DNA of 64,000 nt from Bostrychus sinensis (GCA_020698575.1 CM036240.1:19958211-20022210); one strand, 5' to 3'; numbered from the stretch's first letter, positions 23,581 through 35,849 are shown. Program-made: numbers and translations. Notes: generated by a model not told the origin, from the sequence alone.

Positions 23581-25972
23581 ATATATATATTTTAATCAAG
23601 ATGTGGAACATGTCGCCTAAAGTTTATTAAACATGATGAAAAATATATAACAACAACAAAAAAATAAAATAAATTTAGACTTGAATTTAGAAAAGCAAGA
23701 CCTCAAAGTTCTTGATGAGAAACTACAAATATCTCCTGAGTGATAAAGGTGACAAACATGAAGCCAAGTGTGAAGAGCGAGTGTTCACGCGAGCCTGGTG
23801 GAGCACGGGGTACAGGCCTGAGTGGAGGAGGCGGTGGCTGGTGCGTTACGGGGGGTGCTGATGATGAGAACAGACACGAGCCACATGAGGCCCCCTTACA
23901 ATGCACGAGACCCCCGCGGTACGTCCAACACGCTACTTATGTGCACAGACACACGGCGGTGTAGTAAAGTTGAGACGCTCATGCAGGCGCACACCAGCAC
24001 GCAATACTACAACCACATCATGGTCACTATTCATTCAGTTTGCGAATAAAGAACCACTGAAATAACATAAAAATAAAAATAAAAAAGAAAAAAGAATAGC
24101 CTAAAACAATTGTATAAAAAGTGCCCGTTCAAAATGTTGTTATTTGTAGTGATTGTGCCCCCTCTAGTGGTACTTTCTTTTATAACAGTAAAACTAGTCT
24201 GTAAATAATAGAAAATGCCAAATATGTTGGGCAAAAACATTAAAATAAAAAACATGTGTTGGTTTATAATAACAATACCCGTACAGAAGTGGGAGAAAAA
24301 CAAAATTCTGGTTTGTTTAACATACCAAAACCTGACAAATATTAAATTGTGTGGGTGAAGTTTCATACAGAATTCATTTTGGCAGTGAAAAACATGGTAA
24401 ATTTGGTTAGGCACTCTTGTGGAACCACGCTGGCCTCTCCACACATGTTGCGGACACCAGAAGTCATTCCCAGTTTTCCTCACAGACCGCTGGTCCCCCT
24501 GCACCACGAGGGTGCCTTTAAAACGATATGCCTTCTGGGGTGCTTCTTTATGGGCTGGAGTTGCACCATTGACTATTGTATAATTCTCTTCAAATCAGTT
24601 TGTTCCCCCCTTGTCCCCCCCATTTGAGCCCACCCTTGACTAAACAACCAGAAAAAGGTCACATTTCTGAGAAGTGACTTCCATTTTAGTTCCATGCTGG
24701 GTCGTCACTTTCAATTTCCTAAGACCTTTCATGTCACACAGCCATCAACTTGGAAAACTATAAACAAACAATATTACCTTGTACTATAGGATCCTTTCAT
24801 TTACTACAGTGCTACAAAACAGTGCTACAGTTTCTATCTAAAACTTAACCACCAACCTTTTCAATGGAAAATGTAAAAAAAAGAAAAAAGTCTCAGGGCC
24901 TAGTTCAATCACACAAAACCATTAAAAACCTCAAGATCAACATGCTGCAAAATAACACATTATTTTATTTCAGCACTAGAGCCACCATATTTTAAACCAA
25001 TTAAAAAAAAAAAAAAAACTACTCCAATGTTTCTCCATCATGGCATTTAAGCAGTTTTACAGATAAATGTGACAACCTAGCTTCTGGCTTAGGACTGGCA
25101 CAAAGAGGATGCTCAATTGTGCCTCCCAGCTGGATTTTCGTGACCAAAATATCTAGATCAAAATTTGGTTAAGACAACATAATGACTTCATACTATGAAG
25201 CATTAGTTAAGTATTAGTTAATTAGCTATTAGTAACTAGTTAGTTGGTATTTTAAAAAGCATTACACCTACTTAAACACTTTTTACTTATAGTAGTAATA
25301 GTAGTAACATTCATAATATTATTCTTATTGTTATTTAATTATTAAATAATAAGCTCTTACCATGGTAAATATGCTTTACAGCTGCATAAAATAAGTTATT
25401 ACATTGTATTTATTCATTTTTTTATTTAGTTTGTCAGTTCTGACAGTTTTTCCAGGTTTTAAAGGTTTTTAATTTGGCATATTTACGCTTACTCTATTTG
25501 TTATACAACATTTACACAGATTATTTGCAAAATAAATAAAGCATAACATTATTTGTGCAACTGATGGTAGCTGTCTTCCATTGTGGATGTGAGCTCTTTG
25601 GTATTTATGTCTGGAGACCCTCGGGACCCCCAATGAGCACTAAACAAACGACTTGTCTTATTCTTTTACAGTACAACGTTCATATGGTACAAGATGTTTA
25701 ACTGCACGCCCTGGATTAATGGAGCGTGAAATGCAGGCCTGAAGTGCAGCAGGCTCCTAACTGCAGGTGACGGTGTCGCCGTGACGCTCTTATTGTGACC
25801 TAAGTGAGCTGTATTATAACTGCATTTGACTGGTGACAATTAGTGACCTTTTGCAGGATCTAGCGCACATCCATTTCAATTACAACAAAAAGGGAAGCTT
25901 AGGGTGAGCAAGATACTGTCTCATTTTTTCCTTTTAATACTATCATCTTTTTAGTGATGATGAATGCACTTA
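21860..25972. other. Gene-free stretch with microsatellites and a GC-rich island
   Basis: No supported exon was found. Simple repeats are a T run at about 23418-23437 and a long (TA)n at 23520-23591. A short CpG-bearing island lies at about 23760-23990 in otherwise AT-rich DNA. Its minus strand has a hydrophobic frame (…SLFTLGFMFVTFITQEIF) but no convincing start or splice borders. The block at about 22340-22480 also has a hydrophobic minus-strand frame with no context. The block from 25570 to 25900 is unique and CNE-like. Confidence 0.4.
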
Positions 25973-26315
25973 CAGTCATATGTAAAAGTTTGGGCACCAC
26001 CCCTTGCATAATAATTGACTCTGTCTTCACGAAAAAAGATGACAGAGGTATGTCATTCATTTTCTGATAACATTTGAGTTCTAGGGTGTTTTCCTAGCAA
26101 CAGTTTTTAGTGTAGCAGTATTTAGGTGTATGAAATTTAATGAAATATGTAAAAAATGTCAGTGCAAGTATTTGGGCACCCTTATAAGTTTTCTGGTTTG
26201 AATGCATGTAACATCTCAAAATGGATTACTTGCAACACTTGCTTGAGGTATGCAAAAGCTCATTTAGATGAGCAAAATTCATTTTGTAATAACGTGGTGT
26301 GCACTGACATACCTC

Positions 26316-26349
<34 letters not shown>

Positions 26350-26511
26350 TTTAATTTCATACACCTAAATACTGCTGCACTACACTGTTGTTAGGAAAAC
26401 ACCCTAGAACTCAGATGTCACTAGAAAATGAATCACATACCTCTGTTATCTTATTTTGTGAAGAAAGAGTAAATCCCCTTAGAGGGGTGCCAAAACTTTT
26501 ACATATGACTG
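25973..26511. mobile_element. MITE of Tc1/mariner type with long inverted arms
   Basis: The ends are CAGTCATATGTAAAAGTTTG and its inverse (CAAAACTTTTACATATGACTG, split by one base difference). They are flanked by TA at 25971-25972 and 26512-26513, the target site of Tc1/mariner transposons. Inverted similarity extends far inside: about 170 bp on each side share 'agaggtatgt.attcattttct', 'gagttctagggtgttttccta' and 'gcagtatttaggtgtatgaaatt'. The centre contains a (TA)n tract (26319-26347). No transposase is encoded. The whole can fold into a long hairpin. Confidence 0.85.
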
Positions 26512-26569
26512 TATACTGTATTTTACAACATTCAGAATAGTGAAGTGAGCATAAACTAAACGTCAGTAA

Positions 26570-26700
26570 TCCAGCCACAAAGGGTCACATGCCAGTGTAC
26601 TCTTTGTGCCGGTCCCAAGCCAAGATAAATGGAAAGGGTTGTAAGGTAAGGCATCCGGCATAGAACCTTTGATAATTAACTATGCAAATCCCTAGAAAGT
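26570..26700 (-). repeat. Dispersed fish repeat, family A, reversed copy
   Basis: Its words are 'ccagccacaaagggtcacatgccagtgtactctttgtgccggtccc' (given here in overlapping pieces below 20 when compared: ccagccacaaagggtcac, tgtgccggtcccaagcc), 'aaggcatccggcatag' and 'atgcaaatcc'. It is the inverse of the plus-strand copies. Confidence 0.6.
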
Positions 26701-27111
26701 ACACTACAAAGGCAGATGCTGAGGCCCCAGAATGGAAAAAAGGAAAGGGAGGAAGAGGTTTATAAATGTACTCAGAAATATGCCAGAAATGCAAATACTG
26801 CAATGCCACATGAAACATTTCTCAGAACTTAACTTCTTGGCATGCATTTCATCTCATAGGCAATTGACGTAAACCATATCTGGTGACTTTTTTTTTTTTT
26901 TCTTCTTTTTTTTAGAAATGATTCACACAGACAGGTAAGATGAGAAACCCAGATAGAGAAACACTTGTCATCACACTCCCCTTATCTGCACTGCATAAAA
27001 ACAGAAAACAGAATGCAGTTACAACATCAATTTCCAGTAATGCTGAAAAATGACTCTGGTCTTTAGCAATCTTACAAAAACCTCTCTTTCCACATCTGAA
27101 AATTTGACTGT

Positions 27112-27250
27112 TCTTTTGTCCTTTTGGCTTGTCCCTTCTGGGGTTCTCACAGAAACTCATCTGCCCCCTCATCACGCTACTCTTTCAATTTATCCAGGCT
27201 TGGAACTGACACAAAGAGTATACTGGCTTGTCACCTCCTGTGGCTCAATT
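27112..27250 (+). repeat. Dispersed fish repeat, family A, copy close to the gpr183-like gene
   Basis: Its words are 'ttggcttgtcccttctgggg', 'tttatccaggcttggaac', 'cacaaagagtatactggc' and 'tcctgtggctcaatt'. It ends about 210 bases before the start codon of the receptor gene at 27462. Confidence 0.55.
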
Positions 27251-27339
27251 AAAATTTGAAGTGAAAAAAATATTTTAATTTCAAGTTGTGGACACTAACA
27301 TTCATGGATTAAAGATTCTGTGTTAATTATTTATTTGAG

Positions 27340-27461
27340 TACAAAGTTTTAATGACATCACAAAAGAGAGGCGGGACTTGCATGAGTTGAGCAGAGTAAA
27401 GTTGCACACCCATCTTCAGAGTCAGACCAACATCAGCATCAGTATTTTCATGTTTTGTGCC
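27340..27461 (+). promoter_or_regulatory. Likely proximal promoter or 5' UTR of the gpr183-like gene
   Basis: The stretch directly before the ATG contains a CRE/AP-1-like word TGACATCA (27353-27360) and a GC-type word AGGCGGGAC (27369-27377). No TATA box or clear splice acceptor is seen, so transcription probably starts close by without an upstream exon. This rests on motif reading only. Confidence 0.3.
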
Positions 27462-29035
27462 ATGGCTGAGAACATGACTACGGTCCTGCCTGAACCCTCT
27501 CTGAATCAGAGCCATTGCAACATGTTTGTTTACAGTGCACCTGCAGCTGTTCTCTTCTCTGTTTTCTACTCTGTGGTTTTTGTTATCAGCCTGTGTGGTA
27601 ACAGCCTGGTTCTCTATGTGATTTGCTGGAGGAAACACAAGTTCAACTCCACCTCCGTCTACCTGGTCAACCTGGCACTCTCAGATGGCTTGTTCACACT
27701 GGCACTACCGGGCCGAATCACCTACTACGTCCAGCATTTTGATTGGCCATTTGGGGATACCTTCTGTAGACTGACAGCACTGCTTTACTTTGCAAATACG
27801 TATGCAGGTAAGAGACCAGACTAAGATGGTTTGGACAAAACCATTAGCTGAGGTTAAAGCTGCTGTGCAGGAGGGGAAGACCAAACGAGATTTATCAGTG
27901 TAGTGAAAAAGAGATGAAGTTAGTCAGTGTGAAAGAAAAGGATGAAGAGGATAGGGTCAGATGGAGGCAGATGATTTGGAGTTTCAACCCATAAAAAGGA
28001 ACAGTGAAAAGGAAAAGAAGAAGGGTGGTGTTTTGGTAAACTGTGTTCATTGTTGGGTACTGTCACTGTAGTGGTTTGTTCCCCTGTCTTTAGTGTAAAG
28101 ATTCCCCCCAAAATGTCTGTAATCTCCCAAGAAAGGGAATCTGGGGTAAACCTTTGCCAAATTGCCAATGCGAATCATTCTCTATGGCGACTCCTGAATG
28201 AATGGGAGAGGCCCGAAAAGGGATAACAACAAACCAAATTTCACACATCACACTACATCTCAGTTGTATGTGTTCCTTGCAGGTATTGGCTTCATGACGT
28301 GCATTAGTCTGGACCGATACCTAGCCCTGGTGCACCCAAACCATTTACAGAGTCTACGAAGTGTGAGAGTGGTGAGAAGGATCTGCTGTCTTGTCTGGCT
28401 GCTGGTTTCCCTTCAGACCGCTCCTCTCCTGTTCCGCAGTATGCTCCATCAACAACAGGAAAGAACGACATGCATGGAGTATTTGAACATTGAGGATTTT
28501 CACTTCACACCTTACCTCTTACTCTTGGCCTGTACTGTGTCATTCTGCTGTCCACTCATCGTCATCATCGGATGCTACACAAAAATTAACATAAAGCTAC
28601 GAGCTGCAGCAAAGCAAAACTCTGTAACAGGGCGATCCAAGAGAACTTACAGAGCCAACATCATCATTCTACTTATCCTTCTCACTTTTCTCCTGTGTTT
28701 TAGCCCATACCATATCAATCTTATGCAGTTTATGTCCAGGAAAATTCATCATCAACCCAATTGTGGAGAATTAAAGGCTTTTAAAATGTCTTTGCAGGTA
28801 AGAATACTCATTGTCCATTTTTAACCATGTTTAATCATGCTTCATTTTCCAAGACATGTCTTTTGTACAGTTAACAGTGGCACTCATGAATGTCAACTGC
28901 TGTTTGGACCCAGTCATCTATTTCTTTGCCATTAAAACATACAAGAAGCGTGTGATGAGCATTTTTAAGGACTACATGCACACCTTCCCTGCCTCCTCCA
29001 GAGTGACAGCCGAGAACAGCAGCAGCAACACCTGA
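27462..29035 (+). CDS. G-protein coupled receptor 183-like (EBI2-like), three coding exons
   Basis: The exons are 27462-27807, 28283-28797 and 28871-29035, giving 341 residues. Introns of 475 and 73 bp have GTAAGA donors and pyrimidine-rich acceptors. The joins fall in phase 1 (after the TM3 sequence NTYA) and phase 0 (before TM7). The start at 27462 has the best context (GCCATGG); an ATG at 27450 would add four residues. This is a class A receptor: N-terminal sequons at N4 and N15, GN at 46-47, D75 in TM2, C102 for the loop disulfide, DRY at 126-128, CFSPYH in TM6 and DPVIY in TM7. It follows gpr183 along its whole length (YYVQHFDWPFGD, CMEYLN, KMSLQ). Relative to human EBI2 the Arg of TM2 (R85 here) and the TM6 Tyr are kept, but the first TM3 pocket Tyr is Phe110. 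Oxysterol sensing is therefore possible but not assured. It lies in tandem with gpr183 and gpr18. It could be named gpr183b or gpr183-like. Confidence 0.9.
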
Positions 29036-29070
29036 GACAAACCAATCTGTATATAATCTTAATCTGTATA

Positions 29071-29115
29071 AATAAACTTGTAAATGATTTAAACCCAGCC
29101 TCTGTTGTCAATAAA
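29071..29115 (+). terminator. Two polyadenylation signals of the gpr183-like gene
   Basis: AATAAA occurs at 29071-29076 and again at 29110-29115, 36 and 75 bases after the TGA stop at 29033-29035. Their position predicts a very short 3' UTR. Confidence 0.6.
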
Positions 29116-30332
29116 CCAGCTTGTACGACTTTATGCAGTTTTACCATTATATTCTCCACGGTGGTCTTCTTGGATTTGTTTATTTGGGTAAGTAGATGTT
29201 AATCATTATAAAATGCATCGCTTATCGCTTATCCAGATGTTATATCTATAATCCAAACACACATTCTGGCCCCCTTTCCAAACTAAATATTCAACAAATA
29301 AAGCAGTAATGCTCTAGCTTTACATAGACAATTGTTGGATATTGTCAGTGAGTGCTAACATGGGATGGTGACTCTAAATTGCCCAAAGAGAATGGTATAT
29401 TCAATTTAAATAGTGATTCTACAAAAGCTGCTTTCTTAACCTTACAATCCCGTTATGGAAATAAGTCTAAGAAAAAAGTTTTTAATCAAATTAATGTAAA
29501 GACACAGACTTTGCAAAATCACTGTTGAGTAAGTTAATGTATTTCACTCAACTGAGTAAAAATACATTTTAAACTTTACCACATTTTCAGTACCTTTTAC
29601 ATGGAGTTGCATCAATGTTCATGAAGGCCTCTCATGCAGCACAGTGGGGATTTGGACAGAGACGGCTCACTCAAGCATTACATTGTACATTTGGGGAGGT
29701 GCCATTATTTTTATGGCATGTGCATCTGTCTTTGGCACCCACATCTGACTCGTGTGGGATCACAGAAATAACATCACCACTTCCTTACCGACCCAGCCTC
29801 CTACGGCTTCATTCCTGCCCACTCTTGTGTGTTTTTGTGGCTGCTGTTCATATGCCACACACGTGTCAGCAGGTGCTGCTCTGTTTCTAGTGCACTCTCT
29901 GCATCGCCCTATATTTAAATGTAACCTTTAACACTTCCTGACTTTTTGGAAGGAATGCTTTTTGATTCTGTATGTGTGTATGTGTGTATGTATGATATCT
30001 GTAAGTGTATAAAACAGAAGTGAACTACTACTGGAGTTTTTGGTTTCATTGTACCAAATATTTCAGTTCAACAGAAACTTAAGACCTACAGACACAAAGA
30101 CACCTGTACAAGTCAACATTTTTTTGGATAAAGGAACTAAATTACTATGTATTTGGCATATGATTGGGTTATCTCATATAAATTACACTTCCACACTGCG
30201 CACTGGCAAAAGCTCCTAATAAATACACATCTCCCTTGTAAAAGATAATCGAGCTTTGTGTATGCAGAGCTTCATTGCCTCACAAAGCATATGCACATGT
30301 GTATTTAAAAATAAATGCTTCAATTTAAGGGG
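29116..30332. other. Intergenic stretch between receptor genes
   Basis: There is no supported gene. Diverged family C words (actcaactgagtaaaaatac) lie at about 29540-29600, and a short (TGTATG)n tract at about 29970-29995. The 91-codon plus frame at 29615-29890 has no recognisable domain. Confidence 0.4.
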
Positions 30333-31006
30333 AGACACTACAGGCAAAATACTTTTTTTTTTTTTTTTAATTTTAAGGTTTCGGCCAGTTTGCACCCTTA
30401 ACATCTAACCTTTAACACTGAAATAAAGAAATTGTCCAACTTACACATTAAGATGTTTAATTTAATATATTTAGTCACTTGTGTTTATAGATTTCTATAA
30501 GAAATATACATTTCAAAGGCTGTTTTCTCAAAATGAATTTTCCTCTTACTTTGAGCCAGAAATCTGCACTTCAGCAGTGCCTACAAGCACCACAACTTCC
30601 AGTCTTGTACTGAATTATATTTTGAAGGCATTTACAGAGACTATGTAATTCCTACCCTAATTTATTGGGCATTTTACTCCTAAAAACAACGCAAAATTGA
30701 TTTTTGAAGGATGTTGGCAGTAATATCTAGTTCACAGAATGACAAAATAAGAAAGACAAAATTCCCTCTTTAATAGCCATTTTACTGTATCTAACGTTGA
30801 CACAATGAATCAAATCAATAATTTTAAACCTGGCACTTTCCATTATTTAGCGCCAATTTACGCATTTGTGTATAAAATGCCTATTTTGTATATGAAAACA
30901 TTAAATGACTCAAAATTTGTAATACAATTTGTAATGCATATTTTTTATGCCAGTAATTTACAGCAAAACATCTAACATTGATATCTATTATATAGGTATA
31001 ATAGGT

Positions 31007-31052
<46 letters not shown>

Positions 31053-31100
31053 AAAAAATATATATATGGTAAAAAAAATCCTTATTCATCTGCAGTGTCT
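30333..31100 (-). mobile_element. Non-autonomous DNA element, family D, reversed copy
   Basis: The ends are AGACACTACAG on the left and CTGCAGTGTCT on the right, a short inverted repeat. Read on the minus strand, the whole matches 39192-39789: a 'ctgcag.tgaataaggattttt' start, the phrase 'aggagtaaaatg.ccaataa', 'tgcttgtag', 'tagaaatctat' and the 'gcctgtagtgtct' end. This copy is longer because of a (TA)n tract at 31011-31046. No coding sequence is seen. Confidence 0.65.
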
Positions 31101-31228
31101 AGCCTTGGATATACTGTTACATTTTGTATGCAGTGCACACTGCATTCAAGTGTGCACTGGTATGCATGCAAAAGTGCAAAAGACTATGTAGTGTACACTT
31201 TGTAGTATACAGATTATAGTGCGGACTA

Positions 31229-32757
31229 CAGTTGGGTCCATAAGTATTTGGACACTGACACAAGTTTTGTTATTTTAGCCTTTTTAGTAAAACTATTCAA
31301 AATGCAGTTATATTCATATGTGCTTTAAATGCAGAGTCTCAGCTGTAATTTGAAAGTATTCATCTCCAAATTGGACAAAGGGTTTAGGAATTACAGCTCT
31401 TGTGTAGCTGCCTCTTTTTCAGGAGCACAAAAGTAACTGGACAGTTGCTTCAAAAGTTATTTCTTGAGCTGCATGGGCTATTTCTCTTGTTAATCCATCA
31501 TAAACTGAGCAGGTAAAAGGTCTGAACTTGATTCCAGGTGTTACATTTGCATTTGAAAGCTGTTGCTGTGAAATCACAACATGCAGTCTGTAAATGGAAG
31601 TGAATGAGACCATTCTTAGGCTGGATCAAAAAATGGTGAAAAACCCCTTCACAACATTCACCTTAGTGTGGAACACCTTTCAGGAAGTAGGTCTATCAGT
31701 GTCTAGGTCCACAACAAAGAGAAGACTTTGTGAGAGAAAATACAGACGGTTCACCACAAGACCACAGACCATTCATCAGCCTCAACAATAGAAAGGCCAC
31801 ATTAGACTTGGCCAAAAAACATCTGAAGAAACCAGCCCAGGTCTGGAACAGCATTCTTTGAACAGATGAGACTCAGACCAACCTGTACCAGAATGATGGG
31901 CAGAGAAAAGTCTTGAGAAGGCTTGGAACAGCTCATGATCCAAAGCACACCACATCTTCTGTAAAACATGAAGAAGCACTGTAGCACTGGGTCATTAGTG
32001 TTTATTGATGATGAGAGAGAGACAGAAGCAGTCGGATTAATTCTGAAGTATGTAGGGATAAACTTTCTGCTCAGATTCAGACAAAAGCCACAAAGGTGAT
32101 GGGCGGCACTCCACAGCAAAGATGGAAAGTGACCCAAAACATACTGCAAAAGCAACCCAGGGGTTTTTTTAAGGCAAGTGAATTATTCTGTCATGGCCAA
32201 GTCACTCACCAGATCTCAGCCCAATTGAGCATTAATTTCACTTGTTCTAGCCTAAACTTAAGGCAGAAAGGGCCACAAACAAGCAACGACTGAAGACAGC
32301 TGCAGTAAAGGCCTGTCAAGGCAAAATAAATCATCGCCTATAAAAGATTTTCCCCAAAGTATTAAAAATGAACATTTTATTCATGTTCATCTGTTTAATT
32401 AATTTTGAGCCCCTGAAAAAGAGGCTGCTACACAGTAAAGAGCTGTAATTCCAAAGCCCTTCCTCTGTATGTACATATAAAACTGTATTTTGAATATTCA
32501 TCCATCTTCTTCCGCTTATCCGGGGCCGGCTGCTGGGGCAGCAGTCTAAGCAGGGACGCCCAGACTTCCCACTCCCCAGACACTTCCTCCAGCTCGCCCA
32601 GAGGAACCCCAAGGCATTCCTAGGCCAGCCAAGAGACATAGTCCCTCCAGCGTGTCCTAGGTCTTCCCCAGGGCCCCCTACTGTTTTGAATAGTTTTGGT
32701 AAAAAGGCTAAAATAACAAAACTTGTGTCAGTGTCCAAATATTTATGGACCTTACCG
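31229..32757 (+). mobile_element. Decayed Tc1-like transposon
   Basis: The ends CAGTTGGGTCCATAAGTATT and, inverted, CGGTAAGGTCCATAAATATT are flanked by TA (31227-31228, 32758-32759). About 55-70 bases of each end match (ATTTGGACACTGACACAAG, TTTTGTTATTTTAGCC). Between 31600 and 32330 the plus strand has the remains of a Tc1-type transposase, with the order of words known from that family (LDQKMVKNPFTTF, LAKKHLKKPAQVWN, TDETQTNLYQN). Stops and frameshifts break it, and only short frames remain (31594-31791, 32096-32293). It is inactive. A fragment of a LINE interrupts its right part (32485-32690). Confidence 0.85.
32485..32690 (-). mobile_element. LINE 3'-end fragment nested in the Tc1-like element
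   Basis: The plus strand reads catcttcttccgcttatccg, followed by words of a very common fish LINE tail. The minus strand encodes the C-terminal phrase W-R-D-Y-V-S-R-L-A-W-E-C-L-G-x-P and EEVSGEWEVWASLL, typical of the end of a fish non-LTR reverse transcriptase ORF. Only the last 60-70 codons are present, as expected of a 5'-truncated insertion. Confidence 0.7.
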
Positions 32758-32870
32758 TATGTAGCATACAGTTGTAGTGCATACTATGTAGTGCATTTTG
32801 TAGGGCACACTTTAGAGTGAACACTTTGTATGTAATGCATACTGTGTAGTTGTAGTTATTTCAAGCTTTC

Positions 32871-35849
32871 TAATTTTTAAATTCAGAGACTGCAGTTTTC
32901 TACGTCGTAGGGAATACATTACATTAATACATAATATTTTGTTTTAATTTAGTTTTTCCTGTCAAAATCAGACCATTTGCATTTTCAAACCTTCTGCTTT
33001 TGGCTGTTTTTTCAGGAATCTCCATAGTGAATCCTTGCCTCAATCTACTCAACCCTGTGCACCCTCCCTGTCTCACATTAACTAACGTAATGTACTTTCT
33101 ATAAAATAAAACCTCTGGAGAGACTGTCTGTCACTAGACCATCCACTTCCAAACCAATGATTATTTAGCTTAAGCTATAAATATTGAAAAAGCTTTTCAT
33201 AAACCTTTTTGACTGGATCTATTAAAAGCAATAAAAAAAATTGCATTTCCTGTTTGCCACGTTATTACTATTTATAGTATGTAAGTAGAAGACAATTAAA
33301 AAGACACTGAAAAACTATTTGTGATGCTGCTAACATAGAAAGTGCAATAATATCCACTGAGATATTACAGTTCCACTATGTATGTAAAGTCGAGTCAAAA
33401 CTAACCCTGTAATGCAATAAAATAGTGTAAACTATCCCCTGGATCTGGAGTCACACAAAGAATACATTTTCTGAGAATTTCATCTAAATCCAAACCTTAC
33501 TTTTATTGTTATGTTGTTCTCTGATAAACTGACAAACCAATGCTAGCAAAAACAATTCAAAGTCATTATGGGCTACTGTGTCAGGGTTCATCACTGAAAA
33601 CCACAAGCTGCATTCTCTCATTTGGCCACCAGATGGGGCAGTTTGCAGAGTTTATATAGAACCGTGAAAGGTTTCAGTTATTGTCAAAATACTACTATAG
33701 ATTCAGAATATACATAAATAAAATGCATTTGCTAATACTAGTTTAACATAACATCTTTTTAGTGACTAAAATTACATTTGCATGGTAAAAAGGCAGACAT
33801 AAAAACAAATGCAACATTTTATTAAAAAGCTCCACATGATGCAACTGTTGCAGGTTCTTAGATATTAAAATCAACACAATCTGGCATCTAGAAATGTAAT
33901 GTTCTTATGTTCTGATGTCTGCAGTGACTCAGTCAAGGTGTTCACCTCCAAACAGTGGTGTGACAGATCAGGGCAGGGGATTCACAGTTACTGATTAAGG
34001 AGTAAACAACTCAGTAACCACAGAAACAAATATACCATGTTGTGAAAGTACATTAGGAGGGCAAACACACCAGACACATTTTATTCAATATTTTCAACAA
34101 CAGATGTGTAAAACCTTGTCTAGTCCTAACTTTCTTACACAACCAAACCATGTTTTTGAGAAAAAAGTAGTTTCCTGTAATGTTGCAATCTTATCCTAAC
34201 CACATGTCAAACAGAAGAACGGCATTATTGCGCGCTTGACACGCAACACTTACAATACACAGTTAATGTGTTTGACAGTGTTTGGTGTTAGAAAAAGAGG
34301 TAAATATGAGGACACAAACTACTGTGAAGACAAAAAAGATATTTATACTATTTATGCTATGCTTTTAAAATAAGACATTTTTATTATTGGATTGTTTATT
34401 AACTAGGGCTACGCAATAACCTATTATAACAATAATCAGCATCAACTACTTAAAATATACACAGATAAAATGAATGATGTCCAAAGATTAACTACGTAAC
34501 TTCTGATCAAGAAATACCTAACCTCAAAACATCAGTCTCATCTACAGTATGTGTATAAAATAATTAGCATCAACTACTCACAATTCTAATTTGTACACAG
34601 GTAAAAATAAATGTTGTCCAAAAGGTTTATTTTTGTCATTATGACAACACTGTGTCTTTTTGAATGTAAAATAAAAGTTTCTAACCCATAGAAAAAAAAG
34701 AAAAATTTGAAAAATAACCCATATTCACACAGTGTGCTTGGTTCATCAGAAATTTCACTTTTGTAATAGTGAATGAGCCAGTTTATCATTAAAACACATG
34801 ATCAACTTTCCTCATATATTGTGACGCAACAGTTCATCATGTGTTTGTGTTCGCAGAAGCAGCAGGAGTAGCACAGTACAGCTGCAAGCAGTTTCGTGGA
34901 TACAAACACTGAAAAGTATGTTAATTATTTGTGCTCTGGTATTTGGATCTATTGTTGTCTATGCATAGCCTTGCCAGTGGATGGCCACTGTTGTCTGTCA
35001 GCCCTGGGTTTGAGCTGTCTGTCTGAACCCCTGTGAGTCAGAGCCACAAGGCCAGTCCATGAGGAAGTCTCTCTGCTTCCTCTGTCCCATCACCGGACTT
35101 GTTTTTAAAGTTCAAATGCTTGTGCTAAAAGAGAATATGCTTGTTTTTCTGTAAGTAAGACAAAAGTAAAAAATCTGCCAAAAGGTCATATTGAGTCAAA
35201 GTCATCTTTTTCGACGCAGTTCTAGCGCCGCATATTTCGAAGTCAGTAAAGTAGGTGAAAAACCATTATTGTGTTAACTTGTACCCAATCTACACCCGAG
35301 CAAGCAAGGTGTGAAAACCTCAGTGTCACGGATACCACCCCAAATGAAAAACAACACATACAAAAAAATTGCCAAAATTGTTGCCATAATGCGACCTTTT
35401 CAGTTCTTCCAGTAACAACATCAAAAAAAGTTTCAGGTGTTTTAATCTTTATAAATATCTCATTATTTAAATCTGTTTCAGGCACGCAAGTTCTATTAAA
35501 AGTACAGAAGGATGGTCGAATCTGTGCAGACGAACCCACATCCTCCCAAGAGGGACTTACACATGGCACGCCACGTGTGTAAAAATCCCATCAGTAGATT
35601 AGGTCTATTATTAATTGTCTTGTAGAATAAAATAAGGATAGTGTTATGAATCAAAAAAGTTACAGTCATCCATTAGAATGACGTCTGGACAGAGTGGAGT
35701 AGGTGGTTCAAAAGTTGGAGCGGTGCAGAGACGTAGTAACAGTGAAAGAAGGTGGCAGCAGCGACGCAACAGGATATTTTGTCACCATGGTTACAGGGCA
35801 GCAGATACGGATCTTGATGTTTCTATGTCATGTTCTTTCAGTCACGCCA
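32871..35849. other. Intergenic stretch upstream of gpr183
   Basis: There is no supported gene. A diverged local duplication is visible between about 34430-34490 and 34558-34625 (both contain AGCATCAACTACT and ATGTCCAAA/TGTCCAAA). The overlapping frames at 35243-35582 (108 codons minus, 103 plus) resemble no known family. Confidence 0.4.

Larger units (their letters stand above)
31130..32870. repeat. Older repeat split by the Tc1-like insertion
   Basis: The left half at 31130-31228 (gtgcactggtatgcatgc, agtgtacactttgtagtatac) and the right half at 32758-32870 (gcatactatgtagtgca, cactttgtatgtaatgcatac) share the same words. They were probably continuous before the Tc1 insertion at TA 31227. 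The borders are approximate. Confidence 0.45.

Noticed and set aside
23303..23611. 102-codon minus frame rich in Tyr-Ile repeats
   Set aside because: It is translated from the (TA)n tract and a T run.
27378..27461. Longer N-terminus for the gpr183-like receptor
   Set aside because: The frame opens with TTG at 27378; the ATG at 27450 has a poor context and 27462 (GCCATGG) fits the receptor family better.
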